Positions 43,205 to 52,357 are shown, counted from the first letter of the stretch. The stretch: 64,000 nucleotides of DNA from a bacterium (GCA_004561445.1 SFVX01000001.1:124001-188000), one strand, 5' to 3'. The notes: generated by a model not told the origin, from the sequence alone. Numbers and translations: made by a program.

Positions 43205-45589
43205 TTATATATACTGCTCGCCCAGATATTTATATATAGCTGGCGTATCGCATTCTATTAAGCGCATGCGAGCTGCAATGTCAGAATATCCGACCTTGAT
43301 TTCGCGAGCGACGATAGGGTTATCGAGATATTTGTCGAAGAATTCGTGATATTTATCAGCATCAGACTTATGCTTGATTAACATAGCCGAATAGCGTGGG
43401 TAGGCGCCGATAGATTTTTCGCCCTCTTCCCTAAGTAGCCACTCCCAGTTTTCGTACATCCAATCGAGTGATTCGGAAGTAAGACGATAGTTACGAAGGA
43501 GGCGCACAAAGAAAGATAAGCGATCTTGTGGGCGAATAACGCCATCTCTGAGCTCGCTAAGGTAACTAAGCAAAATATCATGATCCATGACAGATAACAT
43601 TGCGTCGGCGAGATCGCCTTTTAGCTCTGGATCGACGGACTGTTTATATATATTAAAGTAGTCAAGCGAGAGATTCGGATTGCGGCGTACGAGTGCAGCG
43701 CCGACAGTCCAGCGAAAATCCGGATTAATAGTATTAAATTCCTGGCTAGCGTATTTTTCTTCGATAGCGTCTAGGTATCGTTCGTCATTTGCATAAAGCA
43801 TAAGCGCCATAATGGTCGGACGGAGTTTAGTATCGTTCAATGTGTCATCTGGACGTGCTTCGATGCCGAGACGATTATATTGCTCAGCAACTAACTCTTT
43901 GATAAAATCGCGGAATTGCTGTTTCTCTTTACTCTTTGGCTCGAAGAAAATCTTGAGATCGCCGATGATACCAGAGATGGTTTCCCAAATGCAAGCATCC
44001 GCCTCATGCTTAAAGGCCATGACGAGCGGCAATAAGGATACACTCTCGACCGCATCGGTCTTGGCAAGTAAGCGTCGATCGATGAGTAGGCGCAACTTTT
44101 GCTCTTTATCTAATTCGTCGATGTGCGCAAGTTTCTCCAAGAGCTCAGTGTCGCTAAGCTTTATTAGATAATGTCCCGATAAATCATCGAGCAGATGCGG
44201 GATTGGATATTGATATTCAGGTTCATCGCCTTTTTCGAGTAAGAAACGATACTGATTGCCGTTGGTTTCAATAACCGGATAGCCAGGCTGAGTGAGCCAC
44301 GGCGTCATAAAGGTCTTAACGTTAAAACCTGCATATGGAGTTAGTGCCGTCCAGAGGTCGTCAGCAGAAGTATTAGCGTACTTGTGCTGGCTAAAGTAGT
44401 CCGAAATACCTTTAAAGAAGTTTTCTTCGCCCATGGCGCGCATCAGCATAACAATCATGCGACCGCCTTTTGCGTAAACAATAGCACCATCAAAAAGCGT
44501 ATCGATTTCCTCAACCGAAGCCACATCTACGCGCACAGGCTGAACGCCAGGCAAGCAATCGCGGCGAAGCGCTAGTTGAACCGTACCAGTATAAAAGTCA
44601 TCCCAGGCATCATATTCTGGGCGGACTTTAGCCGTCGCGTACAACTCCATCGTATTTGCAAAAGATTCATTAAGCCAAAGGTCGTCCCACCACTTCATCG
44701 TGACGAGATCGCCAAACCACATATGCGAAATTTCGTGAGCAATAACAGTAGAAATGTAAATCTTCTGCTCGGTCGAAGATTTTTCATTTGCGAGCATTGC
44801 AACTTCACGAAAAGTCATCAGTCCCCAGTTTTCCATTGCACCGGCATCAAAGTCTGGAATAGCAACAAGGTCAAGCTTTGGCAGAGGATATGGAACTTTG
44901 AAAAGATCATCATAGTAGTCAAGAACATCGGCTGCAAAATCACCGCCAATTTTAAGATCGCTTACGTTTTGAGCTGGCGTTGCGTAGGCTGTAATTTTGA
45001 CGCCATGTCGAGATTTGGTTTCGTATGAGACTAATTCGCTTGCAATAAAAGCGACTAAATAGCTCGACATTGGTGGCGTCTGCATAAAACGCACGCGTTT
45101 AGACTCGCCGACAATTTGCTCATCTTCAACTGGCATATTCGAAAGAATTATATCCTTCGCGTCGTCGGAGGTAATAATAACAGTGAACCTTGCCTTAGCT
45201 TCTGGCTCATCGACGCAAGGAAAAGCCTCGCGCGCATAATGCGATTCAAACTGCGTAGTTAGCATGCGTTTTTCTTCGCCGGCAACTTTATAGGTCGAAA
45301 GATATGCACCCTGCATGTCGGCTTGGACTTCGGCACTATGCGTAATTTCGATTTCGTGATTACCTCGCTCAGTATTAATTTCAATTTCGCCGTGCTCGAA
45401 TTTAAAATCAACATCGTTGCCATCTAGCTTGATACTAATAATTTTCATATCGACGGCATGTAGTTTGATTGGAGATTGCCTAACTTCGCCCCGAATTGTA
45501 GTCGTACCAGAAAGTTTAGTTTTGTCGTAATTGATATGTAAGTCAAGCGTATATTCACTCGGGCTAAAGTAGTTATAAAATTTCTCCAT
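43205..45589 (-). CDS. pepN: M1-family zinc aminopeptidase
   Basis: Removes N-terminal residues from peptides. The exopeptidase motif GAMENWG is at 250-256. The zinc motif HEISH is at 285-289, with the third ligand Glu in LWLNESFANTMELYA. The C-terminal ERAP1-like helical domain (about 470-794) is complete. There is no signal peptide, so it is probably cytoplasmic and serves amino acid supply from imported peptides. The ATG is 6 bases after TAAGAT (45596-45601). Confidence 0.95.
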   Translation of the reverse strand: MEKFYNYFSPSEYTLDLHINYDKTKLSGTTTIRGEVRQSPIKLHAVDMKIISIKLDGNDVDFKFEHGEIEINTERGNHEIEITHSAEVQADMQGAYLSTYKVAGEEKRMLTTQFESHYAREAFPCVDEPEAKARFTVIITSDDAKDIILSNMPVEDEQIVGESKRVRFMQTPPMSSYLVAFIASELVSYETKSRHGVKITAYATPAQNVSDLKIGGDFAADVLDYYDDLFKVPYPLPKLDLVAIPDFDAGAMENWGLMTFREVAMLANEKSSTEQKIYISTVIAHEISHMWFGDLVTMKWWDDLWLNESFANTMELYATAKVRPEYDAWDDFYTGTVQLALRRDCLPGVQPVRVDVASVEEIDTLFDGAIVYAKGGRMIVMLMRAMGEENFFKGISDYFSQHKYANTSADDLWTALTPYAGFNVKTFMTPWLTQPGYPVIETNGNQYRFLLEKGDEPEYQYPIPHLLDDLSGHYLIKLSDTELLEKLAHIDELDKEQKLRLLIDRRLLAKTDAVESVSLLPLVMAFKHEADACIWETISGIIGDLKIFFEPKSKEKQQFRDFIKELVAEQYNRLGIEARPDDTLNDTKLRPTIMALMLYANDERYLDAIEEKYASQEFNTINPDFRWTVGAALVRRNPNLSLDYFNIYKQSVDPELKGDLADAMLSVMDHDILLSYLSELRDGVIRPQDRLSFFVRLLRNYRLTSESLDWMYENWEWLLREEGEKSIGAYPRYSAMLIKHKSDADKYHEFFDKYLDNPIVAREIKVGYSDIAARMRLIECDTPAIYKYLGEQYI

Positions 45590-45653
45590 ATCTATATCTT
45601 ACTATAATTGGACATTAACTGCTGGTGGCTATATAATAAACATAAGTTTTAAG

Positions 45654-46805
45654 ATGAAAAGCCCAGACAAAAATCAATTCGAACAGAATGCACATGCGTT
45701 CAACAAAAAACTAGCGATTTTTGTGGGGGCAGACATTTTGCTTCTTGTCATTGCGACCATCGCATTTGTTGTAGTTTTAACTAAAAGTTCGGACTTAAGT
45801 TCGCAGGCGCAAGATGTAATTAGCGCACAAGAAGACGAGAAGAAGCCAAATTCGAATACGACTATCGAGCAAGACAATCAGGGACTCGATATAATTCAAA
45901 AAGATGATGACGAAAGCGGCATTACCGACCAAGATCCACCAAAAACTCCCGCCACCGAGAAACCAAACGTCGACACGCCAGTAATTTCGACACCAAAGCC
46001 CGTAACAAAACCTGAGACAAAGCCAGGAACAACTCCTAGTCAAACTCCAACTACGCCAACCAAACCCACGACCACGCCAAGCGAGCCAGAAGTCGTTACG
46101 CCACCAGCCGACGTAAATAATGATTTTCGCAAAAGCTTAGAAAGTAAATATGGCATAAAAATTGCATATGGTAACGAGCTAGCAGGCTATAAGCCAAAGA
46201 ATAAATCAACAACGCCACTTACTGACGTTGTACAGATTCGCACGCAGCTAAACACATTGGATTCGGCGCTAGCTAAATATCCGGCTGGATTTTTCGCCGA
46301 GCCAACTGAAACAAAATTGACTTTTTACTTTGTTAAATCAGTCGAAGATAATGCTTTTGCTGGTCTAACTGACCATGAATTTGGCGATGACGTAAAAATC
46401 ACACTGGCCGTGAATTCTGGTTTTAGCGCATATACGATTCATCATGAGATTATGCATTGGATAGATTTCATCATGTCAGTAAAAGCCTATCCGACTGATA
46501 TTTATGCGTCTTATCAACTACTAAATCCCTCAGATTTTACTTATGGTCAAATAAATAGCAGTCTATCATATTATAAGAATGCGCCGATTCCGTACTTTAT
46601 GACAGATTATGCGCAAACTAATGTGCTAGAAGACAGAGCCGAGACTTTTAGTATGATGATAGGTCGCTCTTATGCACTGCACGGAATGTTTGATCAAGGT
46701 TCAGTCTTGCGTGAGAAAGCAAAAATCATCAGTACACAAATCAGCCAATACTTCAAGACGGCGCCGGCGGGCGGGAATTACACCTGGAATCAGTTTATTA
46801 AATAA
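45654..46805 (+). CDS. Membrane-anchored metalloprotease with a Pro/Thr stalk
   Basis: One membrane span (about residues 20-43) leads to a Thr/Pro/Lys-rich extracellular stalk (about 95-155: TKPETKPGTTPSQTPTTPTK). The catalytic domain at about 160-383 has the zinc motif HHEIMHW and, further on, LEDRAETFSMM, which may give the third ligand. It resembles putative zinc-binding metallopeptidases but not a family that I can name with certainty. The stalk suggests display outside the cell, possibly for contact with the host surface. A TATAAT lies 17-22 bases upstream. Confidence 0.75.
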   Translation: MKSPDKNQFEQNAHAFNKKLAIFVGADILLLVIATIAFVVVLTKSSDLSSQAQDVISAQEDEKKPNSNTTIEQDNQGLDIIQKDDDESGITDQDPPKTPATEKPNVDTPVISTPKPVTKPETKPGTTPSQTPTTPTKPTTTPSEPEVVTPPADVNNDFRKSLESKYGIKIAYGNELAGYKPKNKSTTPLTDVVQIRTQLNTLDSALAKYPAGFFAEPTETKLTFYFVKSVEDNAFAGLTDHEFGDDVKITLAVNSGFSAYTIHHEIMHWIDFIMSVKAYPTDIYASYQLLNPSDFTYGQINSSLSYYKNAPIPYFMTDYAQTNVLEDRAETFSMMIGRSYALHGMFDQGSVLREKAKIISTQISQYFKTAPAGGNYTWNQFIK

Positions 46806-46837
46806 AAAAACAACCGACTGCTCTGCCGGTTGTTTCT
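46804..46837. terminator. Bidirectional terminator between the metalloprotease gene and ackA
   Basis: AACAACCG-ACTGCTCTGC-CGGTTGTT with A7 before and a T-rich 3' side. Confidence 0.85.
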
Positions 46838-46841
46838 AGAA

Positions 46842-48035
46842 TTACTCTGCGTCGAGAATTGCGAGCGCACGATTGATCATTTGATCAGTCTCGTCGGTCT
46901 GAACGATGTAGATAGGCTTGCTATCTTCGGCCGACACGACTGCGTGATTGCCAGTGAACTCTGGATTCTCATTCTTAGTATCGTCGAGGCGGAAGCCGAG
47001 ATAGCCGAGTTTCTGCGAGACGAAGCGGCGGATTTCATCTGAGCGTTCACCAATAGTACCCGCGAAGACCAAGGCATCAATACCGCCAAGCGAAGCCGTC
47101 ATCTGACCAATAGCGCTCTGGATGCGATAAACAAAGATGGAGTGCGCCATCGTAGCGCGCATATCGCCTTCATCGCGTTTTTGAATAATTTCGCGCATAT
47201 CGTCAGTGGCGCCAGAAAGACCCAAGAGGCCACATTTTTTATTGAGATAGAAGAGGAATTCTTCGTCAGTCTTGATACCGAGTGCGTTTTTGAGTGAAAG
47301 CGCAGCGGCGATATCCATGCTACCACAACGAGTCGACATCGTAAGACCCTCAAGTGGCGTATAGCCCATCGTGTTATCCATAGCATTACCGTTAAGAATT
47401 GCGGCAGCCGAAGCGCCAGAGCCAAGGTGAAGTACGACGAGTTTTTCCGGCAAGATGCCTTGCTCTTTCATGTAGCGCGAGATATAAGCATAAGAGAGAC
47501 CGTGGAAGCCGTAGCGCTTGATCTCATATTTGTCGGCAAGATCCATATCAATGGAATAATATTTCATCGTATCTGGTTTGCTCCAGTGGAAGGCACTATC
47601 AGAAACGGAAACAATCTTGATGTCAGCAAAAGCCTCGCGCAAGCTCTTGATTTCATTAGCAGTATTTGGCACGTGAACAGGATTGCGTTTTTCGGCAATC
47701 GCGAGCATTTTCATATATTCAGCATCAACGATGCGATCTTCGACGAAGTAATCGCCAGGTGCAACAACACGTACAACAATACCGACGAGCTTGTTTTTGT
47801 CAGTAATATATTGCTCGTCACGAAGAATAGACGCAACGTGCGAAACACACTCGTTCAAATCTTTAAGACCATCGGTCTTGATTTTCTTTTTGTTACCCTC
47901 GTTATCTTTGAGAGTACAGACAACTTTTTTGCCCTCAAGCTCGAAGTGGAGCTGAGCGAGCAATTGTTGACCGTCGTAGAGGGCATATTTGCGAGAAGCA
48001 CTGCCCGGATTGGTAATCAGAATTAGTTTGCTCAT
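46842..48035 (-). CDS. ackA: Acetate kinase, divergent
   Basis: Converts acetyl-phosphate and ADP to acetate and ATP. ASKHA-family motifs are visible: LILITNPGSASRKYALYDG, GFHGLSYAYISR (catalytic His), LHLGSGASAAAI, NTMGYTPLEGLTMSTRCG and the closing TDETDQM. Several usual residues differ: the RVVHGG motif reads RVVAPG and LGNG reads LGSG. The in-frame ATG at 48071 lies before the -10, so ATG 48035, 6 bases after TATAAT (48042-48047), is the start. It sits next to the phosphoketolase halves, which supply acetyl-phosphate. Confidence 0.9.
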   Translation of the reverse strand: MSKLILITNPGSASRKYALYDGQQLLAQLHFELEGKKVVCTLKDNEGNKKKIKTDGLKDLNECVSHVASILRDEQYITDKNKLVGIVVRVVAPGDYFVEDRIVDAEYMKMLAIAEKRNPVHVPNTANEIKSLREAFADIKIVSVSDSAFHWSKPDTMKYYSIDMDLADKYEIKRYGFHGLSYAYISRYMKEQGILPEKLVVLHLGSGASAAAILNGNAMDNTMGYTPLEGLTMSTRCGSMDIAAALSLKNALGIKTDEEFLFYLNKKCGLLGLSGATDDMREIIQKRDEGDMRATMAHSIFVYRIQSAIGQMTASLGGIDALVFAGTIGERSDEIRRFVSQKLGYLGFRLDDTKNENPEFTGNHAVVSAEDSKPIYIVQTDETDQMINRALAILDAE

Positions 48036-48080
48036 AAGTGAATTATAGCATTTTATCTTGAGTGCGACCAATATCAGAAT

Positions 48081-48110
48081 ACCGGGAGTAACTCCCGGTA
48101 TTTTTATTTT
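48081..48110 (+). terminator. Hairpin with U-tract on the antisense side, between ackA and the phosphoketolase genes
   Basis: ACCGGGAGT-TA-like ACTCCCGGT stem followed by ATTTTTATTTT on the plus strand. The genes on both sides run on the minus strand, where the run after the stem is weak (ATTCTGATATT). Confidence 0.5.
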
Positions 48111-49276
48111 GCATCTACGCCATAGAGAGCGGCGTAATGTGCATCGCCGACGATGCGATCCTTGAATTGCTGCGTGGCATCATAGTGGCCAGTGCGTTCA
48201 AGAATATTAATTGCAATATCATAACGCGAGCAAGAGTTGCGACAAAGTTCGTCAAGTGGCGAAGTAGTCGAGCCCTGATCCTCGTAGCCATGAATATCGA
48301 CACGCGAGACGCTAGTATAATGCGAGAAAATAGCGCGAATCGTCTCGGAATAGCCATGGAAGTTTACAATAATAGGCTTATTATCAGTGAAATAATCATT
48401 AAAGTCGTGATGCTTAAGTTTATTCTCGGTAGTGCCAATAGCTCCATAGGATAGCGCCGCAATACCGACGTAGCGAATGCGAAGTTCTGGAATGACTTGC
48501 TTAGCAAGCTTAATTCCTTCAATAGCCTCGTTAGTCGGAATGTCACCGATGCCAGTTACAACTACGTCAGGATTATCATCAGAGCAGAACTGGAAGATAG
48601 AAGCACCGCCGTTTGTGAGCTGAAAACGAGCATGATTGATGTCGATCCAGCGCGGTTCTGGAATTTTATTAAATGTTGTAATATTTACAACATCTTTGGT
48701 TTGCGTCATAAATTCCCAAGCTGCTGCGGCTGCCACATCATCACAAGGGAAAAGACAGTTAACGAGGTTGGATGGCTTCAAAAGAAGATTTGAAACAAGA
48801 GCTGGATTTTGATGCGTATACCCATTATGATCCTGACGTTGCCAGCAAGAAGTCGACAAAATATTTAGAGCCTGATAACGTGGGCGCCAGTGGATTTCTT
48901 TGCTCTGCTTTAAAAATTTAAGATGCTGATCGAGCTGCGACGAAATAATTGGCAAAAACGACTCATAAGACGTCATCGTACCGCGGCCGCCACTTAAGAT
49001 ATGGCCGGCAAGTACGCCAAAAAGCACATTCTCAGAGAGCATCTCAATAACGCGACCGTTCGGCGCAAGATGTAGGTCCCAGCCTTTAATCTCACGCGCC
49101 CATGCACGGTCAGAAGCGTCAAAAACGTGAGCGAGTTTATTGGATGTAGTTTCATCTGGCGAGAAGAAGTAGAAATCTTCATGTTTCTTCATCTCGTCAT
49201 AGAGCCCCTCACCAAAAACCGTGGCTAGCGAATGCAGTTCACTTCCCGGTTGATCAATCTTCGAAGGCAAATTCAT
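48104..49276 (-). CDS. xfp: Phosphoketolase, C-terminal half (split gene)
   Basis: Second polypeptide of a split xylulose-5-phosphate/fructose-6-phosphate phosphoketolase. It holds the middle pyrimidine-binding domain and the C-terminal domain: FSPDETTSN (residues 38-46, with the catalytic Glu), WQRQDHNGYTHQNP (about 142), CDDVAAAAAWEFM and HGYEDQGSTTSPLDE. The ATG overlaps the end of the upstream half by 23 bases in another frame. A GGAG Shine-Dalgarno stands 8 bases before it, so translation is probably coupled. The linker with the usual RMGANPHANGG motif is missing between the halves. Confidence 0.9.
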   Translation of the reverse strand: MNLPSKIDQPGSELHSLATVFGEGLYDEMKKHEDFYFFSPDETTSNKLAHVFDASDRAWAREIKGWDLHLAPNGRVIEMLSENVLFGVLAGHILSGGRGTMTSYESFLPIISSQLDQHLKFLKQSKEIHWRPRYQALNILSTSCWQRQDHNGYTHQNPALVSNLLLKPSNLVNCLFPCDDVAAAAAWEFMTQTKDVVNITTFNKIPEPRWIDINHARFQLTNGGASIFQFCSDDNPDVVVTGIGDIPTNEAIEGIKLAKQVIPELRIRYVGIAALSYGAIGTTENKLKHHDFNDYFTDNKPIIVNFHGYSETIRAIFSHYTSVSRVDIHGYEDQGSTTSPLDELCRNSCSRYDIAINILERTGHYDATQQFKDRIVGDAHYAALYGVDAK

Positions 49277-50195
49277 GGTAGAGCTCCTTAAAGTTATATG
49301 ATTGTAGCCATTTTTCTAGCATTTTTAGCTGATTTTCGTCGGTTTTAGCATTCGGCAACGGGACTTGGTGTGCTGCATAGTTGCCCTCGACTTTTATGCC
49401 ATCAACTTCTTTTGGACCAGTATAGCCTTTTGGCGTTTGCATAATGATAAAGCTATTTGGTTTTAGGTTCGAAAGCGCGAGTTGGAACTCGTTAGTATTT
49501 GTACCATCGACAAGGATTGGATCATAGCCAAAGCCACGGAACAGATTCATAAGTTCGCGCTCACTGCAACGGCTGTAAATAGTCGGCGCTGAAATCTTAT
49601 ATCCATTGAGATGCAAAATTGGAATAACACGACCATTGCGGCTAGTATCAAGCAGACGATTGAGATTTAAGCTACCAAGTGCGGTAGCAGTTTCTAGTTC
49701 ACCGTCACCGATTAAGACAACAACCGTTTCGTCTGGACGCCCAAGTGCAGCACCATAAGCGCTCGCAAGCGAATAGCCAAGTTCACCGCCTTCTGCAATT
49801 ACACCTGGCGTCATCGGACTAGAGTGCGACGGAAAGCCATATGGCCAAGAAAAACCTTTGCAAATATATTCAATGCCATGAAGATTAGGTGTGGCTTCAG
49901 GATAATAGTCAACAAGGTTACCGTCAAAGAAAAGATTTGCTTGTAAAGCTGGAAAACCGTGGCCTGGACCTAGGATGAACTTCATCTTTGGAAAGCGTGC
50001 GGCAAGGTTCGCATAGGCAATATTGATCCCCGGACAAGAGCCCCAATGCCCTAGAAGTCGCGGTTTAATGTCCGTAAACGCCAACGGACGGTTTAGTAAA
50101 AAGTTATCTTGAAGAAAAATCTGCGCAACTGATAAATAGTTACAGAAAGCGATGCGTTTATTAATATCTTCGGTACTTACGCCCAACCCGTTCAT
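49254..50195 (-). CDS. xfp: Phosphoketolase, N-terminal half (split gene)
   Basis: First polypeptide of the split phosphoketolase, which makes acetyl-phosphate from xylulose-5-P or fructose-6-P. The thiamine-diphosphate domain has GHWGSCPG (49-56), GPGHG (76-80), PSH (122-124), EGGELG (135-140) and GDGELET (163-169), then HLNGYKISAPT. The His usually found just before EGGELG is Ala here. The chain ends FKELYHEFAFED, matching the linker entry of intact enzymes. The two halves give 703 residues against about 790 for the intact protein. The ATG is 6 bases after TATAAT (50202-50207). Confidence 0.92.
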   Translation of the reverse strand: MNGLGVSTEDINKRIAFCNYLSVAQIFLQDNFLLNRPLAFTDIKPRLLGHWGSCPGINIAYANLAARFPKMKFILGPGHGFPALQANLFFDGNLVDYYPEATPNLHGIEYICKGFSWPYGFPSHSSPMTPGVIAEGGELGYSLASAYGAALGRPDETVVVLIGDGELETATALGSLNLNRLLDTSRNGRVIPILHLNGYKISAPTIYSRCSERELMNLFRGFGYDPILVDGTNTNEFQLALSNLKPNSFIIMQTPKGYTGPKEVDGIKVEGNYAAHQVPLPNAKTDENQLKMLEKWLQSYNFKELYHEFAFED

Positions 50196-50219
50196 GCTTA
50201 AATTATAACATAAGTGCGC

Positions 50220-51113
50220 TTATTTAGCGCCGGATTTCAGAGCCTCGAGACAGCGAGACTTAATAATAGCTACAACGCGTTTTTGCTTGAGTGCCGAAAT
50301 ATCATGCGCCCCGACAGTCTCGGTAAGTGTAATTTTGCGATTGCGCGTAGCGGCGATACGCAAGTTTTCGCCAATAATTAACGGGTCGAAGCGCCCATGA
50401 ATCGCATCGGTTGGGGTTTTAACTGTAAAGATACGACGCCAGTTTTGGTCGTTGAGAATTAGATTGTCCATACTTTGTTTGAAAGCTGGCGTATTGAGCG
50501 TTTTTTGATCAAAACTCGACAAAAAGTCGACGATGTGTGCAATTTGCTGAATAATAGCGTCGCCGGCGTGATTTTCGAGGTCGGTATAGGCTTTATGATA
50601 AAAGCGATCCGCAATGCTCCCAATCTCATTTTTACGAAAAATCGGTGGCGAAACCAAGATAAGATGGTCGATTTTACGGCTACCGAGTAATGAATAATCC
50701 ATCGAAATAAGGCAACCCATAGAATGACCAGCCAACATAATCGGGGTTTTAATTTTGAGTTTTTTTAGCGTACGCGAAAGCGCTTTGCGATAATCGTCAT
50801 AATCATATTTAAACTTTTTCGGGCGTGGTGAATGGCCGAAACCCATTAGATCAATGCCAACAAAACGCACATCTTTTAGTTCAGCGTCTTGCTCGAGAAT
50901 CTTGACCGTATCGCGCCAAGCATCGTAAGACGACGCAATACCATGAATAAAAACGATTGTGAGCTTCGGCTTATGCGAGCGACAAAAATCGTGACGCACC
51001 GCCATAGTCTCGGAGAGACGAAAAACTCGGTGCTTGATAAAATACCAGGCCTGGCGACATTTCTTACGAATTTTGTGCCAAATCTTTTGAATTTTCGTGA
51101 GTTTTTTAGGCAT
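50220..51113 (-). CDS. Alpha/beta hydrolase
   Basis: A serine hydrolase of the alpha/beta fold. The oxyanion motif is FIHGIASSYDAW (about residue 54), the nucleophile elbow is AGHSMGCL (about 127), and DAIHGRFDPL and VGAHD supply Asp and His. A very basic 40-residue N-terminus (KKLTKIQKIWHKIRKKCRQ) precedes the fold and may sit on the membrane or nucleic acid. The substrate is unknown. It overlaps the DHH gene by 8 bases. Confidence 0.88.
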   Translation of the reverse strand: MPKKLTKIQKIWHKIRKKCRQAWYFIKHRVFRLSETMAVRHDFCRSHKPKLTIVFIHGIASSYDAWRDTVKILEQDAELKDVRFVGIDLMGFGHSPRPKKFKYDYDDYRKALSRTLKKLKIKTPIMLAGHSMGCLISMDYSLLGSRKIDHLILVSPPIFRKNEIGSIADRFYHKAYTDLENHAGDAIIQQIAHIVDFLSSFDQKTLNTPAFKQSMDNLILNDQNWRRIFTVKTPTDAIHGRFDPLIIGENLRIAATRNRKITLTETVGAHDISALKQKRVVAIIKSRCLEALKSGAK

Positions 51114-52080
51114 TTTCGTGCATTAGCCTATCTGTGACATCGACTAACTCACGGATAACTTCATCGTAATCTTCGTAGACACGAAAGCCTGCCGCATACG
51201 GGTGGCCGCCACCGCCAAAATAGCCCGCAATTTCATGCGCGATTGGTGCGCTGGTGCGAATTTTGCCAGTAAGTTTGCCATCCGGATAAGTCTTCATCGA
51301 AATCGCAACTTGAACACCTTCGACCATGCGAAGTTCCTCAAGAATTAGAATATTTGGATTGTATTCGTCGGAATATTCTTGTATATCCTCAAACGGAATC
51401 AAGACAGTCGCAAGTGCACCATCGAGATGATATTCGATGCGTTTAATGAGATCAGCTTTGTAGTCGAGAATGCGTGCAGACTTTTTGGAAAGCTCACGAC
51501 GGCGCTCTTCAAGATCGGCAATAGAAAGACCACAATCGATTAGATTGGCTGCAATGCGAAAGTCCTCGGCGGTAGTCGATTGCGAAGTGAGTCCTAGAGT
51601 GTCGGAAAGAATACCATAAAGCAAGTTTTCGGCGCACTGAGCGGAAATTTTAATCTTTTGATCTTTTAGGATCTTATAAATAAGTGCGCAGTTGCTCGAA
51701 AGTGGTTCAATAATGCTTTCGTATGGAAAATCGAGATCAGCCTCGGATTCATGATGATCGATGACGAAAACTGGCGTCGTATAGAGACAGTTGCGAATAG
51801 CTGGGTCGTCGAGTAACTTGGAAAGTAATACAGTCGCAGCGGTGTCGACGATAATAATTGCGTCGGCACGAAAAGCAAAATCAAGCTCTACTCTGCTCCA
51901 GCCCTCAAAATAGCGCATGTATTTTGGGATTTCAACCGGACAATAAAGCGAAACTTCTTTGTCGTCGAGCGCTTCTTCGAGCGCAAGCGCAGAGCCTAAG
52001 GAATCGCCGTCTGGGTTTTCGGCTTGAATCACGCAAATATGTTGTTTATCTTTCAGAAATTCGGAAAAATTATCGTACAT
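51106..52080 (-). CDS. DHH-family phosphoesterase (NrnA-like)
   Basis: Bifunctional nano-RNase/PAP-phosphatase type. N-terminal DHH domain: AENPDGDSLGSALAL, the VDTAAT segment and IDHHES. C-terminal DHHA1 domain: GGGGHPYAAGF. These enzymes degrade 2-5-nt RNAs to mononucleotides and can dephosphorylate pAp. This would finish RNA decay begun by RNase J. Length (324) is typical. A TATAAT lies 11 bases before the ATG. The following hydrolase gene overlaps its 3' end. Confidence 0.88.
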   Translation of the reverse strand: MYDNFSEFLKDKQHICVIQAENPDGDSLGSALALEEALDDKEVSLYCPVEIPKYMRYFEGWSRVELDFAFRADAIIIVDTAATVLLSKLLDDPAIRNCLYTTPVFVIDHHESEADLDFPYESIIEPLSSNCALIYKILKDQKIKISAQCAENLLYGILSDTLGLTSQSTTAEDFRIAANLIDCGLSIADLEERRRELSKKSARILDYKADLIKRIEYHLDGALATVLIPFEDIQEYSDEYNPNILILEELRMVEGVQVAISMKTYPDGKLTGKIRTSAPIAHEIAGYFGGGGHPYAAGFRVYEDYDEVIRELVDVTDRLMHENA

Positions 52081-52112
52081 AACTATATATAATTATAGCA
52101 TAGGGGCTAGCT

Positions 52113-52141
52113 TTGCGATTTTGCGGGGGTTTTGATATAAT
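52113..52141 (+). promoter_or_regulatory. Promoter of tRNA-Trp
   Basis: TTGCGA (52113-52118), 17-base spacer, TATAAT (52136-52141); the start lies about 5 bases before the mature tRNA. Confidence 0.8.
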
Positions 52142-52152
52142 ATGGAAGACTT

Positions 52153-52228
52153 AGGGGCGTAGCTCAGTTGGTAGAGCACTGGTCTCCAAAACCAGGTGTC
52201 GCGAGTTCAAGTCTTGCCGCCCCTGCCA
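52153..52228 (+). tRNA. trnW: tRNA-Trp (anticodon CCA)
   Basis: The cloverleaf is complete: acceptor AGGGGCG/CGCCCCT, D-arm AGCTCAGTTGGTAGAGCA, anticodon stem CTGGT/ACCAG around CTCCAAA, T-arm with GTTCAAGTC. The discriminator is G and the 3' CCA is encoded. No intron. Confidence 0.97.
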
Positions 52229-52245
52229 GGAAATGATATTAGTCA

Positions 52246-52274
52246 TCCACCTACGCTTGTTAGGCGGATTTTTA
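52246..52274 (+). terminator. tRNA-Trp terminator
   Basis: CCACCTA-CGCTTGT-TAGGCGG (one mismatch) followed by ATTTTTA. Confidence 0.75.
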
Positions 52275-52339
52275 TAGAAAAACCAGCCCGAAGTGGCCGC
52301 ACTATCATATGCTGATTCGCAAGCCATAAAGATTTATGC

Positions 52340-52357
52340 TATAATATCTCCATGTAA
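52340..52357 (+). promoter_or_regulatory. -10 box followed by a leaderless start-stop (ATG TAA)
   Basis: TATAAT (52340-52345) with TG before it, then 6 bases, then ATGTAA (52352-52357). The spacing is that of the leaderless genes of this window. The -35 is weak (TTCGCA, 18-base spacer). The ABC-exporter ATG lies 120 bases on. Confidence 0.55.

Noticed and set aside
49254..49276. Phosphoketolase split as a sequencing error
   Set aside because: The second gene has its own Shine-Dalgarno and ATG, and the linker of about 25-30 residues is missing, so a one-base change would not restore a normal enzyme. Not fully excluded without reads.
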